Position numbers and translations under genes: made by a program
The notes under the pieces: generated by a model
Database searches by the model: none
Seen by the model: only the letters and a program-made list of their open reading frames with translations
Told to the model about the DNA's origin: nothing
NCBI GenBank assembly: GCA_018806915.1
Contig: JAGKQI010000018.1
Span: 62,001-126,000, forward strand
Origin: Phytophthora colocasiae
Lineage: Eukaryota > Oomycota > Peronosporomycetes > Peronosporales > Peronosporaceae
Direction of reading: 5' to 3'
Length of the DNA: 64,000 nt
Part shown: one piece after another, positions 23,593-35,604 of the stretch
Layout of the letters: each line of letters begins with the position of its first letter
How positions within the stretch are numbered: the stretch's first letter is position 1

Positions 23593-25131
23593 TGTGGTGG
23601 AGCGGATCTGGCCAAAATCTGGTTGAGGCCGATCGCGATCGCCACTTGCATGCCCAGACACCGACTAACGGAGGGGGTCCCCCGATGATCCGTGATCTTG
23701 CTGCGTGTAGTGTTCACCTTGTGTACCCGTCGGTAGGCGGGTTACGCTCTTCCAGGTGACTTCTGAAGAGGTCTTGGGACGAGAAGAATGTCTTGGGTGA
23801 CGTAGGGGGTGTGAGATAGCGTGGGAATACTTCACTCTACCTCGGAGGGGTTGATCCGGGTCACAGGCGAGTTCTCGAGCCTTGATCCGGTCACCTGGTC
23901 TTCGATCCAGGTCTTCCAAAGGTCCAATGTTGGGATCTGATCCTTCCTTTACGATGCTTGCCGCTTCCTATGGCGGGTGTCTTGATGGGTTGAGTCGACG
24001 AGATCGTCAGGCCAAGCAGCCAATTCCTTCCGATCCGTAGTTCGCACGTAAAGGATAGATCACTAGATAGGGTAAAACTGGCCAATGTATTATCCAGAAT
24101 TAACCTCTATGCTAGATCTCTTCTCCTTACCTTCTTGATGCCGGGGGGCCAATGTAATTCCCAGTTCCGGTCTTGAACGAAGGCACTTGTGATGTCCAGA
24201 GCAAATTCGATTCTTGGGGGTTGTTGAGATACCGAGAGATCCTCACACTAGCGTAAGGTAAGCCGGCCAAATCGGGGATCCGGTCTTAGCTGTAGCTAGG
24301 TGTGCGAAGTGTAGGAACACTAAGGGGAGGCCAATATGCTATCCTCTTCCCTTGTCTTGGTCCCTGAAGTAGTCCACTTGCGCACTAGAGAGCAAATTCG
24401 ATTCTGTTTATGGTTATTCCTATGTCTACTAGCCCCATCCTCATCTGCTATCCTACGATTACCTGACATCCGGCTACACAGCTGCCCTTCCGATCTTCGA
24501 TCTTGATCTCACCTAACCCCTGATCGCGATCTCGATCTGCCGATCTGGCGATCAGCCGATCTGGCGATCTGGCGATCTGGCGATCAGCCGATCTCGATCA
24601 ACCATCTCGGTCATCGATCTTGGTCCACCGTCTTGAACAATGATCCCGATCAGCAGCCTTCATACTTGATCTCGCGTGCCTGCGTCGTCGACATTCCAGG
24701 TCTTGAGCTTCCCAGACTTGATCACCACTCCCCACGCGACTAACACTGCCATCAGGTCCCCTCGGCAGCATCTCACGGTTATGTTGTCACCGGCCCACCA
24801 TAGATCACACCGATCCCGACCCTCTGCCGCCTTGATCTCCTTCTCATGCGACCTCAGGCAAGGCGCCCTTTTCTCCTCCGACCCTGAGCCGCCACGCGGG
24901 ACCGCACGACGGGTTCTCCAATCACTTAGTCTTACTTGACCAAGACGCCATCCATTCATCGCTGGCGAGATCCAGACGAACATCGATCTGGATCCATTCG
25001 TCAGCCATCGTTCGCGCAATCTGGGGTCATCAACTGACATCTTGCTTCGCCAGAGGCCCCTGTCGCTTGATCCGACTCTCTTAGGGCCTGACGTTGCCTT
25101 TTCTCGGATTTCTTATTCGCGCTTCACCACA
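23593..25131 (-). repeat. 5' LTR of the Gypsy element
   Basis: 1,539 bp with the same terminal TGTGGTG/CACCACA. It carries one copy of the 191-bp unit (24200-24390) and a short GATC-rich array (about 24540-24590). In the minus orientation it should hold the promoter and the start of the genomic RNA. No TATA box was assigned. Confidence 0.9.
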
Positions 25132-25635
25132 GGCTTATCCAAAAGGTGGATGACTCCCCACCAAACACTGCGGCCATTTGATGGTTTGCCATGACTTATA
25201 GTCTTTGGTATCCCATTTTCGTCAAAGTCCGCTGCCACAAGATTACTTGAGCTGGGACTATCATCTTCTGTGTCTTCGAGCACCAAACTTATTACAGTGG
25301 TGTCCTGTTCTGCCGTTGCCGGCTTACTTCGCCGCTGGGAGTTGACGCCGCTAGAAGACGTCCCAGAGGCTGTGTTCGGTTGTGCGGATGTGTATTTGTC
25401 AACACATCGCTCGCTGCAAAACCTGCAGCACAGCAATGCCCATACGATGATAGTTAATGCGCCACAATAGTAGTTAAGCTTTGCCAAAACGATAAACGTG
25501 CCTAACAGTAAGTGGAGCGTCTTCTGGATGTTTGAAGTCGTTCGCGCACATGTGGTGCACTAAACTCCCACACGTTGTGCACTTGGCGGCTACGTCGATC
25601 TCTGGATTTCTGCAGGTTGCTGCAGCACAACTCAT
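25132..25635 (-). pseudogene. hAT transposase, 5' part, cut off by the Gypsy insertion
   Basis: From ATG at 25635 the frame encodes a Cys/His-rich module (TCRNPEIDVAAKCTTCG then HHMCANDF), followed after a probable intron near 25440-25500 by CRFCSERC and an acidic Ser-rich linker. The frame ends at ...LLDKP exactly at the LTR edge. Removing the retroelement and one copy of the 4-bp GGCT duplication makes this frame run on into VTVVANG of the 3' part in register. That shows the two pieces were one gene. The intron boundaries could not be fixed. Confidence 0.65.
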
Positions 25636-26171
25636 CGCTGCTTTCCCGCCTGGTGAGCGGAAAGGAAATTGATGCTCGAAAGGAAAGGAAAGCAAGTGTC
25701 GATCTTCTGCCGTTTGGGTACATTCGATATGCCTTTGAATAGTCATATGTGCCTGTCCGAACGGACACAAGTGATATCTGTATTCATGACAAGCATTGGT
25801 CCTACGTGAATATGCCTATCCGAACAAGTATTCAATTGGTATTCAAACAAACGAATATATGAATCACGGTATAATAAAAAATAGTAATTTGGGAGAAAAT
25901 CATTCTACTGGAGGAGAACTTTCGCGGGTCCGTCACGGTTGAGTGGCAGGAAGGCCAGTGACCATCTTGATCGATTTCCAGCCTAAAAGAGGTTTTGTGC
26001 CCGACTTGCTGGAGACCAAGAACGCACCAAGGAGACACTGGAGTACCTGCACAACAACAAGTAGCAGGAAGACAAGCCCAACGATAAGCGTGAAAAGCTG
26101 CTAATTTGCAACGCCGTTTACAAATTTTGTGAGAACAAATCGTGTGAAGAGCCAGCCTCACGAAAGTCGCA

Positions 26172-28848
26172 ATGGAATTTGCTCCACTAACCGCGGTGAC
26201 CCTCGTATTCCAGTCCAAACCCACGTTCAGAGAACTCCCTCATGTCGTCTCAGCTGTCTCCCTCTTCCTGGACACTTTGGTAGAGATTCCTCTCCATGTT
26301 GCGTCAAAATTCGGATCGGTTGTTCTTTTAGATCGCATCTGGAGCTACAGTGATATGTACGACCCAAATTCCACTGCAAAAGTAGCTGATACTTCATGGA
26401 CAATACGGAAATACCTTCGAACGGATCCTCACTACAGACAATACCAATTCAGAAAGTCAATGATGGAGGCAGTGCGTCATAACGATGTGGAAATGGCTCG
26501 ATGGCTTGTAGCCAAGTTGTGACGTTCTCTGGCCAGCCAAACGGAGGAAGCAGTCGTTGGCGGCCTTGACGAAGAGTTGAGGTCGGAGGCGGTGGCGAGT
26601 TGGAGGCGAAGTCGAGTGGGCAGCGGCGGCGCTGCAGTCGTGGTCTTGCTGGAGGAGTTGACTTGAACAGTAGAATGAAAATTGAGAAGTGATTGATTGA
26701 GTTAGTTTTGTTGGTGCTAGCTAGTAGTTGCCTCGCAACCAACGATCCTGGGTGACTAGACACGCACCCAAGTATCCAGGTCCTATCCTAAAAACTATCT
26801 TTCTCAAATCCTGTTGTTATCTTTTTCTGCCAATGAAATCCTGCGAAGTCTCGGCGTGGCTGAGTCAGAATTTTCCCATAGCGTCCCATAATCAAAATAT
26901 CCGGATGGCAACTGGAATGTTGCCAATCCTGAGGATTTACATCCAATGAAAAGACGTATAAGAACTGTTGAAGTGGCAACTGCAACCACATATAGCCAAT
27001 AGACTCGTAGACATATGAAATGTGCAAACTCTTGGCGTAGTGGCTGTTGAACCACTACGTCACACAAGTTCCCTGAAGCTAAGGTAACGACGGAAGTGGT
27101 TGATCAAGCTGCTTCTACTGGATCTCTAGAGATCCTACAAGTCTTTTATGACCAAAGTGCACGAGATCCGGGTCTTTGTGCAAATTGTGGAGAAAGGGTA
27201 TTGAAAAAGGGTGTTAAAAGTCGTAGCGCTGAAGTTGTCGAGTGGGATTTACAGTCATTTTCCTTCCAGTCCATGGCAACAAAGTCAAGCGTTAGAAGCA
27301 GCCGTTTGTAGCGACAACATCACTATGGCAGAATGGTTAATGGATCACGGAGCGACGTGGTGGACCCATAATCTTCCAAAACTCCGACCTGCCCGTTCTG
27401 TAGCGGAAAAATCGGGAAGCGTTGAGATGTTGCAATGGCTGGACAAACACGGACAACTTGAAGGTTGCCGGGGATTGGTGATTAAAGCTGCAGGGAAGGG
27501 ATTTATCGATACTGTCCGTTGGCTACTTGATCGTGGAACGAAGGACGGTAAACTGGAAGAAGAGTTAGCCAGAAAATCTCGATTTGCGATTCATACTGCA
27601 GCAAGTAACGGACACTTAAGTCTAGCTAAGTATCTTCTGTCTCGAGCATGTATACCTGCAGACAGCGAGTCGAGGGCTGTACAGAGAGATCAAGATAAAG
27701 AGCGACTTAAACCATTTAAGGGTAGCCATGACTTGTGGTCAACAACTATGATATCTAGCCAAGCAATGCGTGAAGCCTCAAAGAAAGGCTATCTAGACGT
27801 TGTACAGTGGCTTTACACAGAGTTCGGGGACGACGATGTTTTGTTCACCCATAAGCGAGAATGGATTGACAATCGCCTTCAACCGCGCGCAATGGATGCA
27901 GCTGCCGAAAATGGTCACTTGGATGTTCTCCAATACTTGCATGACGTTCAATTGGCGATGAAATCCAAGAAACGAAAACGAGATGACACCCAAGCAAGAA
28001 CTGCAAGCAGTACTAGTGGTGCAATGAATGGTGCTGCAATAAATGGCCACCTGACTGTTGTCCAGTGGCTTTACAATAACCACAGCGAGGGTTGTTTCAG
28101 CAGGATAATGGTCGGTGCTGCAAGAAATGGCCATCTTGAGGTGGTAAAGTGGTTATTTACCAATCTACCAGATTACGAAGACCCATACAATGACACTACC
28201 TACGATGAGTTGATATCTGCAATGGGTTGTGCGGCGGAAAATGGACATTTTGAGGTGGTCAAGTACCTACACTGGAAGCTTATGTGCTCGGAGAGCACAC
28301 CGAGTCAAACTACTTTGCCTAGTGACTGGAAGTGGCGGGTAGTAGAAGGTTTTGAGGTTACCGTGATGGATAGTGCGGCTAAAAGTGGAAATTTGGAGCT
28401 TGTCGAGTGGCTCCACTACAACACGACGGTCGGATGTACGACTGCTGCGATGGATCAAGCGGCTCGACATGGACATTTGGATGTCCTCAAGTGGCTACAC
28501 TTCAACACAACGGCAGATTGCACAACTGCTGCGATGGACCAAGCAGCTCAATATGGTCATTTCCATATTCTCGAGTGGCTATACTTAAACCGAACCGAAG
28601 GTTGCACAGAGACGGCAACGAAGTACGCGGCTGCGAGAGGAGATCTGCGAATGTTACAATGGTTGCACTCACGGTGGCCAACGATGTGTTCAAGTAAAGC
28701 GTTCATTTTAGCGGCGTATTATGGACATTTCGAGGTTGTGCTATTTCTCTACTCGCATTATGCCGCCCAATTAACTATTAATCCGTGGAATCATGTCGCC
28801 GACGACGACCTTGGCGCATGGGTCAAAGGTAGTTGCTTGGTGAATTGA
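26172..28848 (+). pseudogene. Ankyrin-repeat protein gene, copy 1, split by a solo LTR
   Basis: Starts MEFAPLTAVTLVFQSKP and carries many ankyrin-like units of the oomycete type (AA.NGHLDVLQYLH, AAENGHFEVVKYLH, AARHGHLDVLKWLH), a fold for protein binding. It matches copy 2 (42536-44398) closely. Two breaks: the 547-bp insertion at 26518-27064, after codon 115, and one extra A at about 27246 (GGGATTT against GGGTTT in copy 2). The 3' part, from about 27211 to 28848, is one clean frame of 545 codons ending with LFLYSHYAAQL and a normal stop, a C-terminus that copy 2 has lost. It lacks a signal peptide. Role unknown; large families of this type are common in Phytophthora. Confidence 0.75.
26518..27064. 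mobile_element. Solo LTR inserted in ankyrin copy 1
   Basis: 547 bp starting TGTGACGT and ending ACGTCACA, an 8-bp perfect terminal inverted repeat with the TG...CA ends of an LTR. It is flanked by a 5-bp duplication CAAGT (26513-26517 and 27065-27069). Copy 2 of the ankyrin gene gives the empty site. It holds no coding frame. A small hairpin (GTAGTGG and CCACTAC) sits just inside the right end. It is not similar to the Gypsy LTR in this window. Confidence 0.75.
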
Positions 28849-29374
28849 GTATACTTCTAAATAAAAGATTTGGTTTGCAATTCTTCGCTTTACGTGCTTT
28901 CCATCCACATAGACCCGGAACTCTCAGCTCGGCTCCATTCTTGTTAAACTTCACAAGAACGAAATGAACGAGCCCCACGCGATTGTTCCTCGTCCAAAGC
29001 AGGTCGCCGTCAATAAACGACAGCTAACGGAAGCAATTCATCTTTCTCACCAGCTTTTCAAACGAAGTAGAAGCATCCAGAATATTGCGATAGATGCTTT
29101 AACCCCTCTAACCCGGTATTCTGTATCCTACAGAATAATATATCTCACAGGATTTAATATCCAGCAAACTTATCGGCGCTCCAAACTCCGCATATAGATT
29201 ATTGTATGATGTCTGGATCAGTCCGCTTTCCTAACAGATCGGCGATGGGAGGATAGACGGGGATTATTCAAGGAGGATAGAAAGACGCATATAAATCCCC
29301 AACAGGTTTGAAAATTCTGTCGAAAGCCCATCGATTCGCGTGTCAGATGCTACCTCACATTGTCATTCGCAAAA

Positions 29375-32164
29375 ATGAACGGCCCAGGAGAGAAGTCATT
29401 CAAGCAACTATGGCGCGAGCTCTGCAAAGAAGGCTGGAAGGCTCGCAAGCCGACAGGGATGGCCAAGAATCACCGCTACGTGAAGCCGGGGGTGAAGGGC
29501 CGTCTCGACGAAGCCAGACGTGGCATAGATTTCTTTGAAGGTTAGTGGCCATATTTGCGAGTATCTACTGGTGTCATTCTAACAGTGAACTTGTTTATAG
29601 GCGAGGAAAACCTCATGGCATTTGGACGTCTATCCGGCCGGCTCAACCTTCCTATTTCAATTCCACCAAGCGCGGGGATTCCTGCGCGAGGGCCGATTGG
29701 AAAGCAGGCTGCGTATGCAGCGATTGGCCAGCAGCCACCGCACGATAGGGAGACGCCCATTCCTCCGCCAAGATCGACTCCGTTGGCCACAGTCCCTGAG
29801 GAAAAGAATTCGGGTGTTCTCTGCGTAGCCGAACGACTCCAAATGTTCTTGCCGCCACGATTGTACACACAGAGGAGGTGGGCAATACAGACGAACTACC
29901 AGTAGCTACACCGGATGATACGGAACAAGAAGGCGCGACCAATTGTTTTCCGGATGATCCAGAATTCGGGTCAAACGAGTGCATTGCTACTGATGAAGAA
30001 GATGATGAACCAAACGGAGCCGACAGCCTCATTGACATGGACGTATTTGATAGCGACAATTTCATGGAGGGGCTCCGAAAGGAGACTCTGTTTGGCCCTA
30101 CAGATAGCGATGACGTGAATCTCGTGAAGGCCGGTGATGTTAGCGATTCTGAGTCCAACGCCGACGAAGAAGACGTTATGGCAGACAACGAGGTGGCCCC
30201 TACACTTGAGGAAGGGGTAGAAGATGTAGAAGATCTGGAAATAAATGACGACCTTCCGGAAACCAGTAACTTTGACTTAACGGATGACGATCTCCGTGAT
30301 ATCGCGGAGTCTGGATGGATCACATACGATGAGGAGCACAGCCGTAAGTCAGGATGCTACAGAATAACTCGAGTGGTGCTTTACTAATTCTGGATTTTTC
30401 CCCGTTATGTGTGCACAGGGGATTTCAAAGTCGATGCTGCATCGGACTTCTACAGCGGGGAATGTGGTCCTACGCGATCTGCTGTTGCCTACGCGGACTC
30501 GCCTTTAGGAATGTTCTTCTACTTCTTACCGAAGGCGCTATGGAACCACATCGCCAATGAGACGAATCGCTACCGGGAGCAGAACATCACGGCCGTCGCT
30601 ACTTCTCGACGAGACAAGCTGCTCGCCCGCCAGGCCAAGGATCCGCGCGTGAGTGTTCCTACACTGGCAGAGTTTGAAGAAAAGCTGAACAAGTTCAAGC
30701 GCATCCAAGCCCACGAGATCGTGCACGTTATTGCGTTGCTCTTTGCCAGGGCTGTAGCACCGGTTCGAGATGATCTTTCCAATCACTGGTGTACCGAAGA
30801 GGATGGCGCCATTCCACGAGGGACATTCTCACGGTTCATGAAGCGCGATCGCTTCGAGGCGATCTTGCAGTTTCTGCACTTCAACAACAACGAGGATGTT
30901 GCTGCCCGTGTTGACAAGGCATGGAAGGTTCGGCCGATCCTGCAAGCGGTGGAGAAAACGTTTCGCCGGGGCTATCGGCTGGGGAAGGTCATATCGTTCG
31001 ACGAGGGCATGATGCCGAATCGTAGCAAGTTCAACCCGATGCGCATCTTCATGCCGGACAAGCCCAGCAAGTACGGAACCAAGTTCTACATGACATGCTG
31101 TGCCGATACAGCATACTGTTCCAGGTAAGAGTCTTGTTCTGTATCCTCTTGGCTGGGCTATTCAGGATCCTACAGAATAAACTAATCAACTCTTATGGTA
31201 TTCTGTATGCGTGTGACTTAGAGTCGAGATCTATTGTGGAGCGAACAAGAAGAAGACACGGAAAGCTCCTGATGATACCTTGGGTCTTGGGCCAAAGGCC
31301 GTTGTGCGGAACATCTCCAAGGTATTGATGAACCAACCTAAAAAGCGCCTGATCGTGACAGACAGCTTTTACTCGACGGTGTCTCTGAGTTTGAAGCTGC
31401 TGGACATGGACTTGTATCACGTTGGCACCACGCGGGTTGATCGCTTAGGCTGGTGTCCTATCCACTTCACGCAGAAGAAACGACCGAAGTCGATGCCGAG
31501 GGGTACCTACCGAATCGCACAGGAACGTGACCACCCTGAGTTAGTTGCACTGAGTTGGATGGACTCGAAGCCAGTGAACATGCTTGCTACTGGGTGTAGC
31601 ACAAAACTTACCAGCGTGTTGCGCACTGAGAAGGATGGTACACGCAGCACCGTACCTTGCCCACAGCTAGTCGTGGATTACGGCCTTGGTATGGGGGGCG
31701 TGGACGTCCACGATCAGCTCCGGCTTCAGCGTTACAGTATCCAGAAGTCCATATCGCTCCGCAAGTACTACAAGCAGTTGTTCCTGTGTATCATAGACAT
31801 GGCCGTCGTCAATGGGTACATCATTCACTGCATTACCCTCAAGAAGAAGGGCGAGAAGCCACCTAGCCATGCTGCGTACCTGCGTCGCCTTCACACCCAG
31901 CTACTGACACTGCGCACAATCAACTTCGAGACTCATCTCAACGCCGAGGATCTGGTGTCTGTACCCATACCACGGCAGCAGCACACGTTAGTGAACACAT
32001 CGGAGTTCTACTCCACTACCAAGCAGAACAAACGCAGGCAGTACTTGTGTAAGGTGTGTTCTGCCTTTGCTGACACGAAGACCAAGTCGTTCGAGACGAG
32101 CTTCTTCTGTCAGCAATGCAGCGATGCTTTCGGCGGTCGCGTACCGCTCTCAGTTTCAGATTAG
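29375..32164 (+). CDS. piggyBac-type transposase, gene 1 of 2, apparently intact
   Basis: Cut-and-paste transposase with a DDE/DDD catalytic core. Five exons fit without a break: 29375-29540, 29601-29813, 29873-30343, 30419-31124, 31222-32164 (832 codons). All junctions are GT-AG; introns 1-3 are phase 1 and intron 4 phase 2. Features in order: a short N-terminal module (WRELCKEGWKARKPTG, FFEGEENLMAF), an acidic linker rich in Asp/Glu, and the transposase domain. Catalytic Asp candidates are ISFDEGMMPNRS, LIVTDSFYST and GGVDVHDQLRLQRYS. A C-terminal Cys finger follows (CKVCSAF, then CQQCSDAF). Start is ATG 29375, equivalent to the start of gene 2. All catalytic positions are present and the frame is open, so it could be active. 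Confidence 0.8.
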
Positions 32165-32200
32165 ACGGTGACGGCTAACATCTCCGTCTAGAAGCGAGAA

Positions 32201-35200
32201 ATGGCTTTTCAAGCGCGGTGGAGAGAACTGAAGAAGGCTGGGTGGCACAGCAAGAAGCCTACTGGCCTTTCGGTCGACTTCGCGTACCTGAAACCTGGGA
32301 AGACTAAGAAAGACAAGCGCGGGGTAGACTTTTTTATTGGGGAGGAGGAGCTAATGCGGTTTCTCGACAAGACTGATCTCGGTAGGACGTGCGTGGTTCC
32401 CAGTAACTAAATTCCAGTCTAATCACGTACTTGTTGTGTGGGTATGTGTAGCGGAGGTTCGGGCGAAGACTGCAAGGGTTGAGGGACCGGCTAGTGCTGG
32501 GCGGCGTCAAGGTAATGGGCTGGTATTCGCATTCACATGATTTACACTAAGTCTAACTGTGTATGGCTGTTCAGCAGTAACCAACGACAAAGCACCAAAA
32601 CCGACGCCCCCGTCACGTCTCCGCGAAGACGTTGTGGATTCAAATCCAGGTATGACCAATGAGATGTATATACACGTTTATTTACTCGGTAATCGTGTAT
32701 GTCATGTATGTATCATAGATGTTCTATCCAACAACCTAGTCCTGGCGTTATCAACACCGGAGGTGACAAACACGCAGGATGATGTCCGTCGCTGTGAATC
32801 TCATGGCACTTCCTACACCGACGAAAACAGCGGTTTCAACAGCGATAGTATCACCATCCGTACGAACCTGTACATACAACATAAGACCATTCTCTAACGT
32901 GTATTCACGTTCGTTATCCAGGTGATTCTGAGATACAGCGCAACTTGAGCCAAGAATTTGTGGAAGCTGATAACCTATCTGAAGATCGCTCGCCAGTACA
33001 CAATCCGGATTGTGAAGAGACTTCAACACTAGCCAAAGAAACTAAGGAAGATACATCACCTAACGGAGCAGGTTGGTCAAAGCTGTACATACAAGTTACC
33101 ACATTTACGCTAACGTGTATATACCGATATGGTTTTCTTTTAGCACCTTCCCGTGCTCATGCAGTGCCTTTCACTCGTGCTACATATGTATCCCTAGATT
33201 CAGACGGAGAAAACGACGAGGGAACTGGGTGGAATTCTGATGAGGTGACAGGGGAAGGCGAGTTCTTGTTTGATCTAGATGACGATGGTCCTACACAGCC
33301 TGAGATATCGTTTGATCCTGCGCTCCTGAGATCTGCCGGTGGTATTGGGGCCGTGGCTAGTGGTAATGTGTCCAGCGAACTATTGAAAGGCATGGCTAAG
33401 ACCGGATGGAGGACATTGACTAAGCAGACTCCGTACAACTGTCTAATGGAGCCATACGAGCCTCGCCCCGCTCAATCGATGCTAGCGGACTATCCTAGAC
33501 TATACAACGGTGAATTCGGTCCAACGCCACAAGCACTGAAAGCTGCCGCCACACCCTCCGGAGCTTTCTTTTATTTTGTCCAGCCTACGCTTTGGGAAGA
33601 TATCGCCGCCGCTAGCAATGCCTACTTCGCAGAAAAAATGGATGAGAGAATTGCAGGTCAGTGTATGAAACAAGTCGCTCGTAAAGCAAAACATCCAGAG
33701 TTTCAACCAAAGACGAGAGATCAAATAAGGACTAACCTCGAGCGAACGGATCCGATTACACCACGCGAGCTCTGTGTCTTCGTTTGTCTGCTGATTGCGC
33801 GTAGTATCGTGCCGAACAAGGAGAAGCTACAAAACCATTGGAAAACAACTGGTGAGGGAGCAATTCCCAGAGGTTGTTTCGGTCAGTATATGGTGCGCGA
33901 TCGATTCATGCATCTTTCACGAAATCTACACTTCAGTAGCAATGGGGACGTGAACGCGAGCTACGACAAGGCGTGGAAAATAAGGCCCATTATCAATGCA
34001 TTGACGCGAAGATTCAAGCACGGATATACCCCACCTCCTACTATGGCCTTCGATGAGGCGATGCTGCCGTCACGGTCAAGCTTCAATCGCATGAGGGTGT
34101 ACATGAAGGATAAACCCCACAAGTGGGGGACGAACCTCTTCATGTTGTGCTGTTCTTCAACCGCCTATTGTATCCGGTATGTATGTAGTGCTCCACTGGA
34201 GCACTAGTTTTTTTTGGCGCTTAAGTTATCTTATCTTGGACCAGACAAGCTAACGTTTGTTGCAAACTTGTATACACAGGTTCGAACTATACTGCGGTAA
34301 ACAAGAGCACGGTATTTTGAATGGAGCGTTGAATGACTACAGATCTGGTCCTGCAGCGGTCATCCGCAATTTATGTGAAGTGTTTGGGCCGAATGGTCCT
34401 GGGCAGGATGCTATGCGTCTAATTGTCACTGATCGATACTATACGTCAGTACCTCTGGCAATGCAAATGCTGACTATGGGGTTTTATACCGTGGGCACCG
34501 TGCAAACGAATCGACTAGGCCTGCCTGTTTCGCTAGTGGAGGGGGAGCAGAGGGGTGGAAAGAAGCGGAAACCTCCTAAACATCGTCCAGTGACAATTGA
34601 ACGAGACACCTTTGAAGTTGCTGATCACGCACACATCCAGGGGCTACGCGCCATACGTTGGTGGGACAACCGTGCTGTTTATCTGCTCGCATCCGGTGGG
34701 AGCGTCGAGCTCGATCGTGTTGTTCGCCGGAACAAACTAACTGGTGAACAAGCTGAAGTGCCTTGTCCACGAGTACTGAAAGATTATCAGACTCTAATGG
34801 GCGGTGTAGACGTACATGATCAGCTACGTCTACAACGGTAAGTGAAAAATGTGTATATACATGTTTGGCCAAATACTAATCTTGTATGTACACATTTCAA
34901 CAGGTATTCCCTCCAACTCGCAATAAAGTACAAGAAATATTACAAGAGTTTATTCCTGGGGCTCATTGACCTTGCAGTGATCAATGCCTACATCATCTTC
35001 AACGCACGCCGAGCTGCAGATGGGTTGAGCAAGCGTTCCCACGTAAAGTTCCTGAAGCAGCTTCATTTGGAGTTATGCCAGCTTCAGGAGGATGACTGGG
35101 ATGGTCTTCGCCAGAGTGATGAAGCAACAGCAACGCCGTCGAAAAGCCCGAACTGCGCCTGTGTATCGCGGACATACGGTCGTTCTCAACGATGAGTGGA

Positions 35201-35604
35201 GGCCAGGCAACAATCAGAGCGGGCGCAAGAGGCGTACACGTGCATGTAAGGTCTGTTCGCTATTGAAAGGCACTGATAGTGCTCGGGTAGGGGACTCCTC
35301 CATCTATTGCAGTGACTGCAAATTGCCGACGTCATCGAAGAAGCCCAAAGCATGGCGCGTGTTCCTGTGTGACAGCCACAATGGTGCTCTCATGTCCTGC
35401 TTTGAAATTTGGCATAAGGCTTGGCGTAATGGCACCATTTTACCGAAGAAAGCTCGCAAGAGACACATTTCGGCGCACGCGTTCCAGCAGCGGAGACCCT
35501 GCGCGAGGATTTGAGTGAAGGAGAAGCTGAGTTGGAAGACAATGTGTCAACGGATGACGCCTCACCGCAGGCAAAACGTCCACGGCCGTCTGAGACGCAA
35601 GTGT
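32201..35604 (+). CDS. piggyBac-type transposase, gene 2 of 2, C-terminal frame breaks
   Basis: Diverged twin of gene 1, starting 36 bp after its stop with the same N-terminal module (WRELKKAGWHSKKPTG, DFFIGEEELM). Likely exons: 32201-32381, 32452-32511, 32578-32649, 32719-32832, 32922-33071, 33144-34176, 34280-34837, 34904 onward. Introns 1-5 are all phase 1, and exons 2-5 are multiples of three (60, 72, 114, 150 nt). Catalytic Asp candidates are AFDEAMLPSRS, LIVTDRYYTS and GGVDVHDQLRLQR. The last exon changes frame near 35120 (to HTVVLNDEWRPG and the Cys finger CKVCSLL) and again near 35475, ending with an acidic tail and AKRPRPSE at 35604. So the core is intact but the tail is broken, or mis-assembled. 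Confidence 0.7.

Larger units (their letters stand above)
10781..25131 (-). mobile_element. Ty3/Gypsy LTR retrotransposon with dual RNase H and chromodomain
   Basis: A complete element of 14,351 bp. Both LTRs start TGTGGTG and end CACCACA, and the flanks share a 4-bp duplication GGCT (10777-10780 and 25132-25135). On the minus strand the order is 5' LTR, primer-binding site, gag, protease, reverse transcriptase, RNase H, a second plant-type RNase H, integrase, chromodomain. A plus-strand coding-looking region of about 2.7 kb follows, then the 3' LTR. The protease-RT-RNH-IN order is Ty3/Gypsy. An extra RNase H plus a captured chromodomain fits the oomycete group described as Chronos, as I recall it; not checked. 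LTRs are nearly identical apart from repeat-number differences, so insertion is recent, yet gag and pol hold several frame breaks. Confidence 0.9.

Noticed and set aside
25832..26224. Minus-strand ORF of 130 codons before ankyrin copy 1
   Set aside because: It overlaps the ankyrin start on the other strand and has no recognisable content.
26518..27064. Helitron reading of the insertion in ankyrin copy 1
   Set aside because: There is a hairpin near one end, but the insertion has inverted ends and a 5-bp target duplication, which Helitrons lack.
28964..29110. Short ORF (MNEPHAIVPRPK...) cut by the left end of the piggyBac unit
   Set aside because: Without the element the frame ends after about 57 codons; no recognisable content and no partner exon seen.
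29652..30323. 223-codon Ser-rich minus-strand ORF
   Set aside because: Antisense of the acidic linker exons of piggyBac transposase gene 1, whose splicing is fully consistent.
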